A stretch of DNA of 64,000 bases from Bacteroidales bacterium (lineage in GTDB: Bacteria; Bacteroidota; Bacteroidia; Bacteroidales; UBA932): positions 1 through 64,000 of the forward strand of contig JAAYCA010000056.1 of the NCBI GenBank assembly GCA_012744435.1. The letters are read 5' to 3'. Positions 48,674-55,888 of the stretch are shown in pieces. The translations under genes and the position numbers were made by a program. Below the pieces are notes generated by a model. That model was not told the origin of the DNA, did not search any database, and worked only from the letters and a program-made list of their open reading frames with translations. Position 1 is the stretch's first letter; the number at the start of each line of letters is the position of its first letter.

Positions 48674-49747
48674 TCAGTCTTTGATTTTCTCCCGGGACAC
48701 CAGGCCCATCATGCGGAACAGGAAGCGGGGAAGCGGCTTCTCCGGGTCGCGCCTGTGCATGTCGATGAACCATCCCAGCTTCTTCACCACCGGGATCTTG
48801 TGCGTCTCCACGAACTCCAGCAGCGTCCCGTCGGGATCCTCCGTGTAGGTGAAACGGCCGGAGGCGTCGCCCATGTCGAAGCGCTCGCCGTTGGGGCAGC
48901 TGTCCACCGTGAAAGGATGTCCCTTCGCGGCACAGAACTCCTTGAAGGCGTCCATTCCCACGACATCGAAACACACCTGGATAAAACCGGGATCGCCCCA
49001 GAAGCGGCCCTCGTAAACCTTGCGCGGCGTGCCCTCCAGGGCCTGCACCAGCTCCAGGGTGGACGCCCCGAACAGCTCTGCGAAAGCTCCCTTGCGGGGC
49101 TCATGGCCCAGAATCACCCGGCGGCAACGGCGCCCGCCGCCGGGCAGGAAACCGTCCGGCGCATACGGAGCCTCCGTATCGCTCAGCACCCGGGTATAGC
49201 CCAGGACCTCGCCGTAGAACCGTATGGACGCCTGCATGTCACTGACGCCGATCACCGCCCCGACGAGACCGCCGACAAGACGCTTCTCATCCAGGTAGAC
49301 ATCCTTGCGCTCCAGGACCTGGAACCAATTGCCGTACAGGTCCTTGACCCAAAAACAGGGGGTACCGTCAGGGAGCTGTCCCAGCGGGCCGCAGTCTTTC
49401 CACTTTGCGGCGAGCTCCCGGTGGAAGGCCGCCGCGTCGAGGCATTTCACCTTCGCGGCGAGCACGCCCAGGTCGCCCACGGCCACCTCGAAGGGGCAGG
49501 GCTCGGGCTTGCGCTCCGAGAACTGCCAGATCTCATAGCCCGAACCGCCCTGCAGGTTGACGGCGATGCAGGCATGACGCTTCTGGGGCTTGCCGCCGGT
49601 GTACGGCAGCATCCGCTCGGCCACGGTGTCGTCTTCGAGAATCCGGATATCTGCACCGAAATGTTCGATGAACCAGTTCCAGGACTTGCGAAAATCTTCC
49701 GTGCCAACGCCCACTTGCTGTATTCCGGTAATCAGAAATCCGTCCAT
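48674..49747 (-). CDS. VOC-superfamily (glyoxalase/dioxygenase fold) protein
   Basis: The 357-residue protein is built of two VOC units. The first starts at ITGIQQVGVGTEDFRKSWNWFIEHFG. The second starts at VGGLVGAVIGVSDMQASIRFYGEVLGY and ends with TYTEDPDGTLLEFVETHKIPV. VOC proteins use metal-bound beta-alpha-beta-beta-beta modules for isomerase, dioxygenase or binding roles. The C-terminal PRFLFRMMGLVSREKIKD is unlike the core. The substrate is unknown; the adjacent SDR suggests they act on the same compound (inference). It has its own -7 box overlapping the pta end. Confidence 0.78.
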   Translation of the reverse strand: MDGFLITGIQQVGVGTEDFRKSWNWFIEHFGADIRILEDDTVAERMLPYTGGKPQKRHACIAVNLQGGSGYEIWQFSERKPEPCPFEVAVGDLGVLAAKVKCLDAAAFHRELAAKWKDCGPLGQLPDGTPCFWVKDLYGNWFQVLERKDVYLDEKRLVGGLVGAVIGVSDMQASIRFYGEVLGYTRVLSDTEAPYAPDGFLPGGGRRCRRVILGHEPRKGAFAELFGASTLELVQALEGTPRKVYEGRFWGDPGFIQVCFDVVGMDAFKEFCAAKGHPFTVDSCPNGERFDMGDASGRFTYTEDPDGTLLEFVETHKIPVVKKLGWFIDMHRRDPEKPLPRFLFRMMGLVSREKIKD

Positions 49748-49752
49748 GCTGT

Positions 49753-49760
49753 CAAAGATA
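49753..49760 (-). promoter_or_regulatory. -7 box of the VOC-SDR pair
   Basis: The minus strand reads TATCTTTG, 5 nt before the VOC ATG at 49747 and 5 nt after the pta stop. The VOC-SDR pair could be transcribed separately and almost leaderless. Confidence 0.5.
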
Positions 49761-49764
49761 AGTA

Positions 49765-50772
49765 TTATTTTGCATCCATGGCCTGGCAGGCCGTGATGGC
49801 GATCATCTTGTAGACATCATCCACCGAGCAGCCGCGGCTGAGGTCGTTGACCGGCCGGGCGATGCCCTGCAGGATGGGGCCGATGGCGTCGGCTTCGCCG
49901 AGTCGCTGGATCAGCTTGTAGGCGATGTTGCCGACCTCGAGGTTCGGGAACACCAGGACATTGGCGTTGCCGGCGATCTCGGAGCCGGGGGCCTTTTTCT
50001 TGCCCACGGAAGGCACCAGGGCCGCATCGGCCTGGAGCTCGCCGTCGATCTTGAGGGCGGGATCCAGCTCCTTCGCAAGGGCCGTGGCCTCGACCACCTT
50101 GTCCACGACTTCGTGCTTCGCGGAACCCTTGGTGGAGAAGGAAAGCATCGCCACGCGCGGATCCGCAAAGCCAGCCACGCTCCGGGCGGTCTGCGCCGTG
50201 CATACGGCGATCTGGGCCAGCTGCTGGGCGTCGGGAGCCGGGGTAACGGCCACGTCGCCGATCACCAGCACGCCGTCTTCGCCGTACTGCGGGGTCTTGG
50301 TGATCATCAGCATGGCGCCGCTCACACAGGTGATGCCCGGGGCGCACTTGATGATCTGCAGGGCTGGACGGAGCGTCTCGCCGGTGGTGGAGAGGGCGCC
50401 GCTGATCTGTCCGTCGGCATCGCCGCTCTTGATGACCAGACAACCGAAATACAGGGGATCGAGCACCGTCTTGCGGGCCAGTTCCAGGGTCATGCCCTTC
50501 TTCTGGCGCAGCTCGAACAGCAGCTGGGCGTACGTCTCCGTCTTCTCACTGGTCTCCGGATCGATGACGGTGGCCCGGTCGATGTGCTTCAGGCCGAGGG
50601 AGGCGGCGTAGGCGAGCACCTTCTCGCGATTGCCGATCAGGATGATATCGGCGAGGCCGTCGGCAAGGGCGCGGTCGGCCGCCGTGATGGTACGCTCCTC
50701 GAAAGACTCCGGGAGCACAATGCGCTGCCTGTTGGACTTGGCACGCGCAATAATCTGGTCGATAAGGGACAT
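49765..50772 (-). CDS. pta: Phosphate acetyltransferase
   Basis: Pta converts acetyl-CoA and phosphate to acetyl phosphate, the first step of acetate fermentation. The 335-residue protein is the short catalytic form without the N-terminal DRTGG extension of E. coli Pta. Visible features are RIVLPESFEERTITAADRAL at the N-terminus, KSGDADGQISGALSTTGETLRPALQI and the C-terminal region around PILQGIARPVNDLSRGCS. It lies 11 nt downstream of ackA. Confidence 0.95.
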   Translation of the reverse strand: MSLIDQIIARAKSNRQRIVLPESFEERTITAADRALADGLADIILIGNREKVLAYAASLGLKHIDRATVIDPETSEKTETYAQLLFELRQKKGMTLELARKTVLDPLYFGCLVIKSGDADGQISGALSTTGETLRPALQIIKCAPGITCVSGAMLMITKTPQYGEDGVLVIGDVAVTPAPDAQQLAQIAVCTAQTARSVAGFADPRVAMLSFSTKGSAKHEVVDKVVEATALAKELDPALKIDGELQADAALVPSVGKKKAPGSEIAGNANVLVFPNLEVGNIAYKLIQRLGEADAIGPILQGIARPVNDLSRGCSVDDVYKMIAITACQAMDAK

Positions 50773-50783
50773 ATGGCGTTATT

Positions 50784-52001
50784 TTAACTGTCGAGTTCGG
50801 AGACGATGTGCATCGTGTCGCGGGCGATCACCAACTCCTCGTTGGTCGGGATGAGGGCCACCTTGACGGCAGAGTCGGGAGCGGAGATGATGGTCTCGGA
50901 TCCCCGGGCGCCATCGTTGGCCTCCACATCGATCTTGACGCCCATGTAGGCGAGGTTCTCGCAGACATGGCGGCGCAGGCGCGGGTTGTTCTCGCCGATG
51001 CCGGCCGTGAAGACGATGAGGTCCACGCCGTTCATTTCCGCGATGTACGCGCCGACATTCTTGATGGTGTCGTAGGTGAGCTTCTTGAGCACGATCTTGG
51101 CGCGGACATCGCCCTCGCGGGCGGCAGCGTCCATGTCGCGCAGGTCGGAACTCCGGCCGGACAGGCCGAGGAAACCGCTCTTCTTGTTCATGACGGTCGT
51201 CACCTCGTCCGGCGTCAGGTTCTCCTTCTTCATGATGTAGGGGATGATGTTGGCGTCGATGTTGCCGCAGCGCGTGCCCATGATCATGCCCTCGAGCGGG
51301 GTGAAACCCATCGATGTGTCCACCACCTTGCCGTCGCGGATCGCGGTCACGGAACTGCCGTTGCCCAGGTGGCAGGTGATGATCTTGGAGTGGGCCAGGT
51401 CCAGGCCGGCGAGTTTGGCGCCGCGCTGGGATACGTATTGGTGCGAGGTGCCGTGGGCGCCGTAGCGGCGCACGCGGTATTTCTCATAATATTCATACGG
51501 CAGCGCGTACATATAGGCGTACGGCTCCATCGTCTGGTGGAAGGCGGTGTCGAAGGTGACGACCTGCGGGACATCCGGCAGCACGTGGGACATGGCGTCG
51601 ATACCGAGCAGATGGGCCGGATTGTGCAACGGGGCGAAGTCGCAGCAGATGCGGATCTTGTCCAGCACATCCTCGTCCACGAGGGTGCTTCCGGAGAAGA
51701 AATCCGCGCCCTGCACGATGCGGTGGCCGACGGCCTCGATGTCGTCGAAACTGGAGAGCACGCCGTGGCCGGGATCCACGAGGGCGTCCAGCACGAGCTT
51801 CATGCCGACCTTGTGGTCAGGGATCGAAAGGGTCTTGGTGTAGGGCTCTTTGCCTGTGGGTTTGTGGGTGAGACAGCCGTCCGGAAGGCCGATCTTTTCG
51901 ACCAGGCCCTTGGCCATCAGGTCATAGACTTCGTCGTTCTTCATGTCAAGAAGCTGGTACTTGATGGAAGAACTGCCGCAGTTGATTACAAGGATGATCA
52001 T
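50784..52001 (-). CDS. ackA: Acetate kinase
   Basis: AckA makes ATP from acetyl phosphate, releasing acetate. The 405-residue protein has the ASKHA-fold signatures MIILVINCGSSSIKYQLLD at the N-terminus, FDTAFHQTM, YGAHGTSH, HLGNGSSVTAI, and the acetate-kinase FTAGIGENNPRLR near the C-terminus. The frame stays open to 52361, but the start is set by MIILVINCGSSS. The leader is about 30 nt from a -7 box at 52036-52044. ackA-pta is followed by the VOC and SDR genes. Confidence 0.97.
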   Translation of the reverse strand: MIILVINCGSSSIKYQLLDMKNDEVYDLMAKGLVEKIGLPDGCLTHKPTGKEPYTKTLSIPDHKVGMKLVLDALVDPGHGVLSSFDDIEAVGHRIVQGADFFSGSTLVDEDVLDKIRICCDFAPLHNPAHLLGIDAMSHVLPDVPQVVTFDTAFHQTMEPYAYMYALPYEYYEKYRVRRYGAHGTSHQYVSQRGAKLAGLDLAHSKIITCHLGNGSSVTAIRDGKVVDTSMGFTPLEGMIMGTRCGNIDANIIPYIMKKENLTPDEVTTVMNKKSGFLGLSGRSSDLRDMDAAAREGDVRAKIVLKKLTYDTIKNVGAYIAEMNGVDLIVFTAGIGENNPRLRRHVCENLAYMGVKIDVEANDGARGSETIISAPDSAVKVALIPTNEELVIARDTMHIVSELDS

Positions 52002-52035
52002 ATTGGATTGGAATGGTTTTGCAGTACAAAAACAC

Positions 52036-52044
52036 GCAAATTTA
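52036..52044 (-). promoter_or_regulatory. -7 box of the ackA-pta operon
   Basis: The minus strand reads TAAATTTGC, 34 nt before the ackA ATG. It is the left part of a perfect inverted repeat GCAAATTT-AAGA-AAATTTGC (52036-52055). Confidence 0.6.
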
Positions 52045-52056
52045 AGAAAATTTGCG

Positions 52057-52064
52057 TACTTTGG
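52057..52064 (+). promoter_or_regulatory. Weak -7 box of the ComEC-like gene
   Basis: TACTTTGG is one base short of TAnnTTTG. It lies 16 nt before the ATG at 52081, directly beside the ackA inverted repeat. Confidence 0.3.
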
Positions 52065-52080
52065 CAAAAATTCGATTGAA

Positions 52081-53145
52081 ATGGTCGTGGAGAAGGACAT
52101 CGTGGCGATTTCAATCCCTTTTTCAGCAGGAGTGGTCATGGCGGTCATCCGGCCGCCGGGGGGCGATGCGCTTTGGGCGGTCGCCGCGGGCGGCTGTCTC
52201 GCGGCGGCATGGCTGTTCTGCAGCCTGGGCGGTCGCGGGGACCGCACCGCGACGGTGCTGCTGCTGTACCTGCTGCTCGGCGTGCTGAGCGGCCTCGCCG
52301 GGAGCCTGTTTCCGGCGGTGTCCGCCGGCGGATGGCCGCCTGCGGAGCGGGCCCTCGGCACACTGCTGCGCCGGATCGACGCGGCCGGTTTCGCACACTC
52401 TTCTACGGCGACGCTCCTGAAGGCCCTGCTCGCCGGGCAGCGGAACGGACTGGACCGCGCGACGGAAGAGGCGTTCCGCGCCGCAGGCGCCTCCCACCTC
52501 CTCGCCCTGTCCGGGCTGCACCTCGGGATCCTCTACGGCATCCTGCAGCGCGGGCTCGCCGTGCTGGGACGCAGCCGGACGGCCCTGCTCGCGCGCAGTG
52601 CGGCGGCGCTTGCGGTCTCCTTCTTTTACCTGATCATGACCGGCGCCTCCCCCTCGCTCGTGCGCGCCTTCCTGTTCATCCTGTTTCACGAGCTCTCCCG
52701 CCACATGCCCGGACGCCGGGTACGTCCGCAAAACGTATTCTGCGCCGCCCTGACCCTGCAACTCGCCGTCACGCCCGCGGTCGTGCGGAGCCTGGGTTTC
52801 CAACTTTCCTACCTGGCGATGCTGGGCATCATCGTGCTTTTCCCCCGGATCGAAGCCTGGTATCCCGCCGGAGTGCGCTTCGATCCTTTCCGCCGCATCT
52901 GGAGCGCCGTCGCCATCGCGGTCTCGTGCCAGGCCTTCACGGCGCCGCTCGTGTGGATCCGCTTCCATACTTTCCCGAAATACTTCCTGCTGACCAACCT
53001 CGCGGCACTGCCCCTCACCGAAGGCTTCCTGCTCAGCGCACTTGCCACCCTGTGCGGAATCGGCCCGGCGGGCACAAAAAAACTGGCCGATCTGCTCGGC
53101 CAGTCCTTGATCTCCCTGCTGGAGGCGATTGCCGCTACTCCTTGA
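52081..53145 (+). CDS. Minimal ComEC/Rec2-like competence protein
   Basis: The 354-residue membrane protein consists almost entirely of the Competence (PF03772-type) domain. It has about eight or nine hydrophobic segments with the family signature HLLALSGLHLGILYGIL. Full ComEC proteins form the DNA-uptake channel and are about 600-800 residues, with an N-terminal OB-fold region (DUF4131) and often a C-terminal beta-lactamase-like domain. The latter is absent and only a short hydrophobic N-terminus precedes the core here. The start at MVVEKDIVAIS is set by the gap to ackA. Its 3' end overlaps the convergent FISUMP gene by 11 bp. Confidence 0.8.
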   Translation: MVVEKDIVAISIPFSAGVVMAVIRPPGGDALWAVAAGGCLAAAWLFCSLGGRGDRTATVLLLYLLLGVLSGLAGSLFPAVSAGGWPPAERALGTLLRRIDAAGFAHSSTATLLKALLAGQRNGLDRATEEAFRAAGASHLLALSGLHLGILYGILQRGLAVLGRSRTALLARSAAALAVSFFYLIMTGASPSLVRAFLFILFHELSRHMPGRRVRPQNVFCAALTLQLAVTPAVVRSLGFQLSYLAMLGIIVLFPRIEAWYPAGVRFDPFRRIWSAVAIAVSCQAFTAPLVWIRFHTFPKYFLLTNLAALPLTEGFLLSALATLCGIGPAGTKKLADLLGQSLISLLEAIAATP

Positions 53146-54142
53146 CGCAGCGAACCGTGGCGGCGAATTCTCCCTTGAGCATCTGGCCCCGGTAGAGGAT
53201 GTCCTTATCCTGGTAGATGTACCGGATCACCGCCTGGTCCCCCGATTCGTCGGCGGTCCAGAACACGGCGTATTCCGACACGCCCGTGAAATTATACCGG
53301 CCCTCTCCCACCACGGCATAGCCGGTCGGCATCACGGAAAGCTGCAGGACGTCCGTGATGTTCACCTCGCGCCAGTACGGCCACAAGCGGGTGTCGTTGA
53401 AGGAAAGATTGCCCATCAGCCTGCCGGCCAGGCCGGGAATGTCCGCACCCGGCGCGGCGCCGTCCGAAAGTGCCGTCCAGTCGGCATCGGCAGGCAGACG
53501 CCAGCCCTCGGGACAGGCCTGCATCGCCTCGTCCCAGGTATAGTAGTGTCCGAAAATGTCAGTCATCGAAGCGCAGCCGATGTAAGGGGATCCGGCGCCT
53601 TTCCAGGCAAGGTTCTCCCGCATCCAGGTGTTGCCCCCGGCTTCGATCCGGTAGTACTCCCGGCCGTCCCGCGCGTCGGTGAACTTCGAACCGGCGGAAG
53701 TATCGAATCCGCTGATGGTGCCGTTGCCGTCCAGCCCGCTGCGCACGACCACCGTGCTCGCGCTCGCGGAAGAACCGTAGTAGTTGGCATCCGACGGCAC
53801 GAAGGCATACAGCCAGAGCGTCACCGTGCCGATCCTGGTTTCCGGTACGGTGAGCGTGTAGTAATGATCCTTGATCCGGCCGTCCGCGGTGACCAGCGTG
53901 TCGCGCTGGCCGCTGTCCTGATTATAGAAATAGTAGCCCACCGTGCCGCCGTCCGGGCGGGACACGGTCATCAGGGTGTCGATCATGAAGGTCTTGGTGT
54001 AGCCCGGCGACACGAAAGGGTCCATCCGCAAGGAGAGCACCCCGTTCAGGTAATCCAATTCCGTTTGCTCTTTCTTGCAGCCCTGCTGGACCAGGCAGGC
54101 GACCGCCGGCAGGACAAGGAGCAGGTATCTTGAAAATTTCAT
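53135..54142 (-). CDS. Lipoprotein with FISUMP domain
   Basis: The 335-residue lipoprotein starts MKFSRYLLLVLPAVACLVQQGC, with the lipidated cysteine near residue 22. After an N-terminal beta-rich region it has the Fibrobacter-succinogenes-major-paralogous-like domain, with RDGREYYRIEAGGNTWMRENLAW, YYTWDEAMQACPEGWRLPADADW and the closing GEFAATVRCVKE. FISUMP proteins are surface-exposed and of unknown function; some relate to adhesion or polysaccharide binding. I use the ATG at 54142. The stop codon lies 11 bp inside the convergent ComEC-like gene. Confidence 0.85.
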   Translation of the reverse strand: MKFSRYLLLVLPAVACLVQQGCKKEQTELDYLNGVLSLRMDPFVSPGYTKTFMIDTLMTVSRPDGGTVGYYFYNQDSGQRDTLVTADGRIKDHYYTLTVPETRIGTVTLWLYAFVPSDANYYGSSASASTVVVRSGLDGNGTISGFDTSAGSKFTDARDGREYYRIEAGGNTWMRENLAWKGAGSPYIGCASMTDIFGHYYTWDEAMQACPEGWRLPADADWTALSDGAAPGADIPGLAGRLMGNLSFNDTRLWPYWREVNITDVLQLSVMPTGYAVVGEGRYNFTGVSEYAVFWTADESGDQAVIRYIYQDKDILYRGQMLKGEFAATVRCVKE

Positions 54143-54194
54143 ACTTTTCTCAGTTACAATTTGCAAAGATGCGCAAAAATGCGCGAAAAACCGC

Positions 54195-54203
54195 TAACTT
54201 TGT
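54195..54203 (+). promoter_or_regulatory. -7 box of apbE
   Basis: TAACTTTGT lies 17 nt before the ATG at 54221. A weaker second box TACTTTGCC at 54209 lies even closer. Confidence 0.55.
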
Positions 54204-54220
54204 ACAAATACTTTGCCGAA

Positions 54221-55174
54221 ATGAAGATTTCAAAGCTGATCCTGAGCATCTTTGTCACTGGCTGCCTGCTGGCCGGCTGCCAGCGGGGCGGATACGCCGT
54301 CTTCTCCGGCTACACCCAGGGCGGCACCTATACCGTCAAGGCAGACCTGACGGGTGTCACGGTGCCGGAAGAGGAAATCGCCTCGCACATCGACGCCATC
54401 CTCGACTCGATTGACTTCAGCCTGTCCGGCTACAATAAGAATTCACTGCTGACCCGCTTCAATGCGGGCGTGGAGATCGTTCCTGACCGCTTCTTCAGCG
54501 AGATCCGCGACCTGTCCGAAAGGTATCGCACGCAGACCGGCGGCGCCTTCGACGCCGCGTCCGCCCCGCTGTTCGACATCTGGGGCTTCGGCTTTACCTC
54601 CGACAGCCTTCCCGATCCCGCCCGCGTCCAGGCGGCCCTGCTCGCCTGCAAGGAAGAGAAAGTACTGAATTTCAATGCCATCGCGCAGGGCTACACCTGC
54701 GATGTGGTAGCGGGATATTTGCATTCTCTCGGGGTACACAACATGCTCGTGGACATCGGCGAGATCTTCTGCGAGGGTCTGAACCCCTCCGGCAAGGGCT
54801 GGACCATCGGGGTGGACAACCCCGTGGACGGCAACGACACGCCCGGACAGGATCTCCGGGGCATCTGGCAATCGGACGGCAGGGCCTGCGGCATCGTGAC
54901 CTCCGGCAACTACCGCAAATTCTACGTCAAGGACGGAAGGAAATACGCCCACACGATCGACCCCCGCACCGGCTATCCGGTGGAGCATGACCTGCTCAGC
55001 GCCACCGTCGTGGCTCCCACGGCCGCCGAAGCGGATGCGCTCGCGACCGCGTGCATGGTCATCGGCCCGGACGCCGCCCGTGCGCTCATCCTCGGGCGGC
55101 CGGAGCTCGAAGGTTACCTGATCACCGCCACGGGCACCTGGACTTCCGACGGATTCTCCCTGCTGATCCCGTAG
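54221..55174 (+). CDS. apbE: FAD:protein FMN transferase
   Basis: ApbE attaches FMN covalently to threonine in periplasmic proteins such as Rnf and Nqr subunits. The 317-residue lipoprotein has the lipobox LLAGC (Cys20). It then shows TYTVKADL, the helix DSIDFSLSGYNKNSLLTRFN and SAPLFDIWGFGF, followed by LNFNAIAQGYTCDVVAGYL, NMLVDIGEIFCEG and HTIDPRTGYPVEHD. LVDIG-E replaces the more common VDLGGE. Its targets (Rnf/Nqr) are not in the window. The start is at MKISKLIL behind the -7 box. Confidence 0.92.
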   Translation: MKISKLILSIFVTGCLLAGCQRGGYAVFSGYTQGGTYTVKADLTGVTVPEEEIASHIDAILDSIDFSLSGYNKNSLLTRFNAGVEIVPDRFFSEIRDLSERYRTQTGGAFDAASAPLFDIWGFGFTSDSLPDPARVQAALLACKEEKVLNFNAIAQGYTCDVVAGYLHSLGVHNMLVDIGEIFCEGLNPSGKGWTIGVDNPVDGNDTPGQDLRGIWQSDGRACGIVTSGNYRKFYVKDGRKYAHTIDPRTGYPVEHDLLSATVVAPTAAEADALATACMVIGPDAARALILGRPELEGYLITATGTWTSDGFSLLIP

Positions 55175-55193
55175 GGCTTTTCACGGAAATCAC

Positions 55194-55201
55194 TATATTT
55201 G
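55194..55201 (+). promoter_or_regulatory. -7 box of the DUF4290-ftsK operon
   Basis: TATATTTG lies 18 nt before the ATG at 55220 and 19 nt after the apbE stop. Confidence 0.55.
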
Positions 55202-55219
55202 TATTTTATTCGAAGAATT

Positions 55220-55888
55220 ATGGAAGAAAACGAAATATCCCTGGACTACAACACCGCGCGGGAGCGTCTCGCGATGCCTGAATACGGACGCAACGTCCTC
55301 AAGATGGTTGAACAGCTCAAGGCCATTCCCGACAAGGCCAAACGCACCGAACAGGCGCGCGCCGTGGTCAAGGTCATGGAGCTCCTCAATCCGCAGGTGC
55401 GCACGCTGGACAATTTCGAGCACAAGCTCTGGGACCACCTGTACATGATCGCGGGCTACGATCTCGACGTCGATTCCCCCTACCCCTGCCCGGTGGCCGA
55501 AGAGTTCAACACCGACCCGGTCCCCATCCCGATGAAGGGTTCCAAGATCAAGGCCTTCCACTACGGCCGCAATATCGAGGGTGTCATCAACCTGCTCTGC
55601 GAGCAGCCCGAAGGAGAGGTCAAGGCCGAACTCATCAGGTCCCTCGCCATCTACATGCGCACGCAATATCTGATATGGAACAAGGACAGCGTGGCCGACG
55701 AGACCATCTTCGCCGACATCGAGAAACTCTCCGACTACCGCCTCAAGGTCCCCGAGGGGATCAGCCTCAGCAAGATTTCGGGCGACGCCAGCTTTGCCCG
55801 TCCCGGCATGAGCCCCAACGTCGGACAGGCCGGCGGACAGCATAACCGGAAACAGAAGAACTATAAGAGACCGTACAAGAAGAAATGA
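55220..55888 (+). CDS. DUF4290-family protein
   Basis: The 222-residue cytoplasmic protein matches the Bacteroidota-specific DUF4290 family: LDYNTARERLAMPEYGRNVLKMVEQLKAIPDK, NFEHKLWDHLYMIAGYDLDVDSPYP and FHYGRNIEGVINLL. It ends with a basic, Gly/Gln/Asn/Lys-rich tail (GQHNRKQKNYKRPYKKK) that could contact nucleic acid. The function is unknown. The stop overlaps the ftsK start by 4 nt (ATGA), so co-translation with the division translocase is likely. Confidence 0.88.
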   Translation: MEENEISLDYNTARERLAMPEYGRNVLKMVEQLKAIPDKAKRTEQARAVVKVMELLNPQVRTLDNFEHKLWDHLYMIAGYDLDVDSPYPCPVAEEFNTDPVPIPMKGSKIKAFHYGRNIEGVINLLCEQPEGEVKAELIRSLAIYMRTQYLIWNKDSVADETIFADIEKLSDYRLKVPEGISLSKISGDASFARPGMSPNVGQAGGQHNRKQKNYKRPYKKK

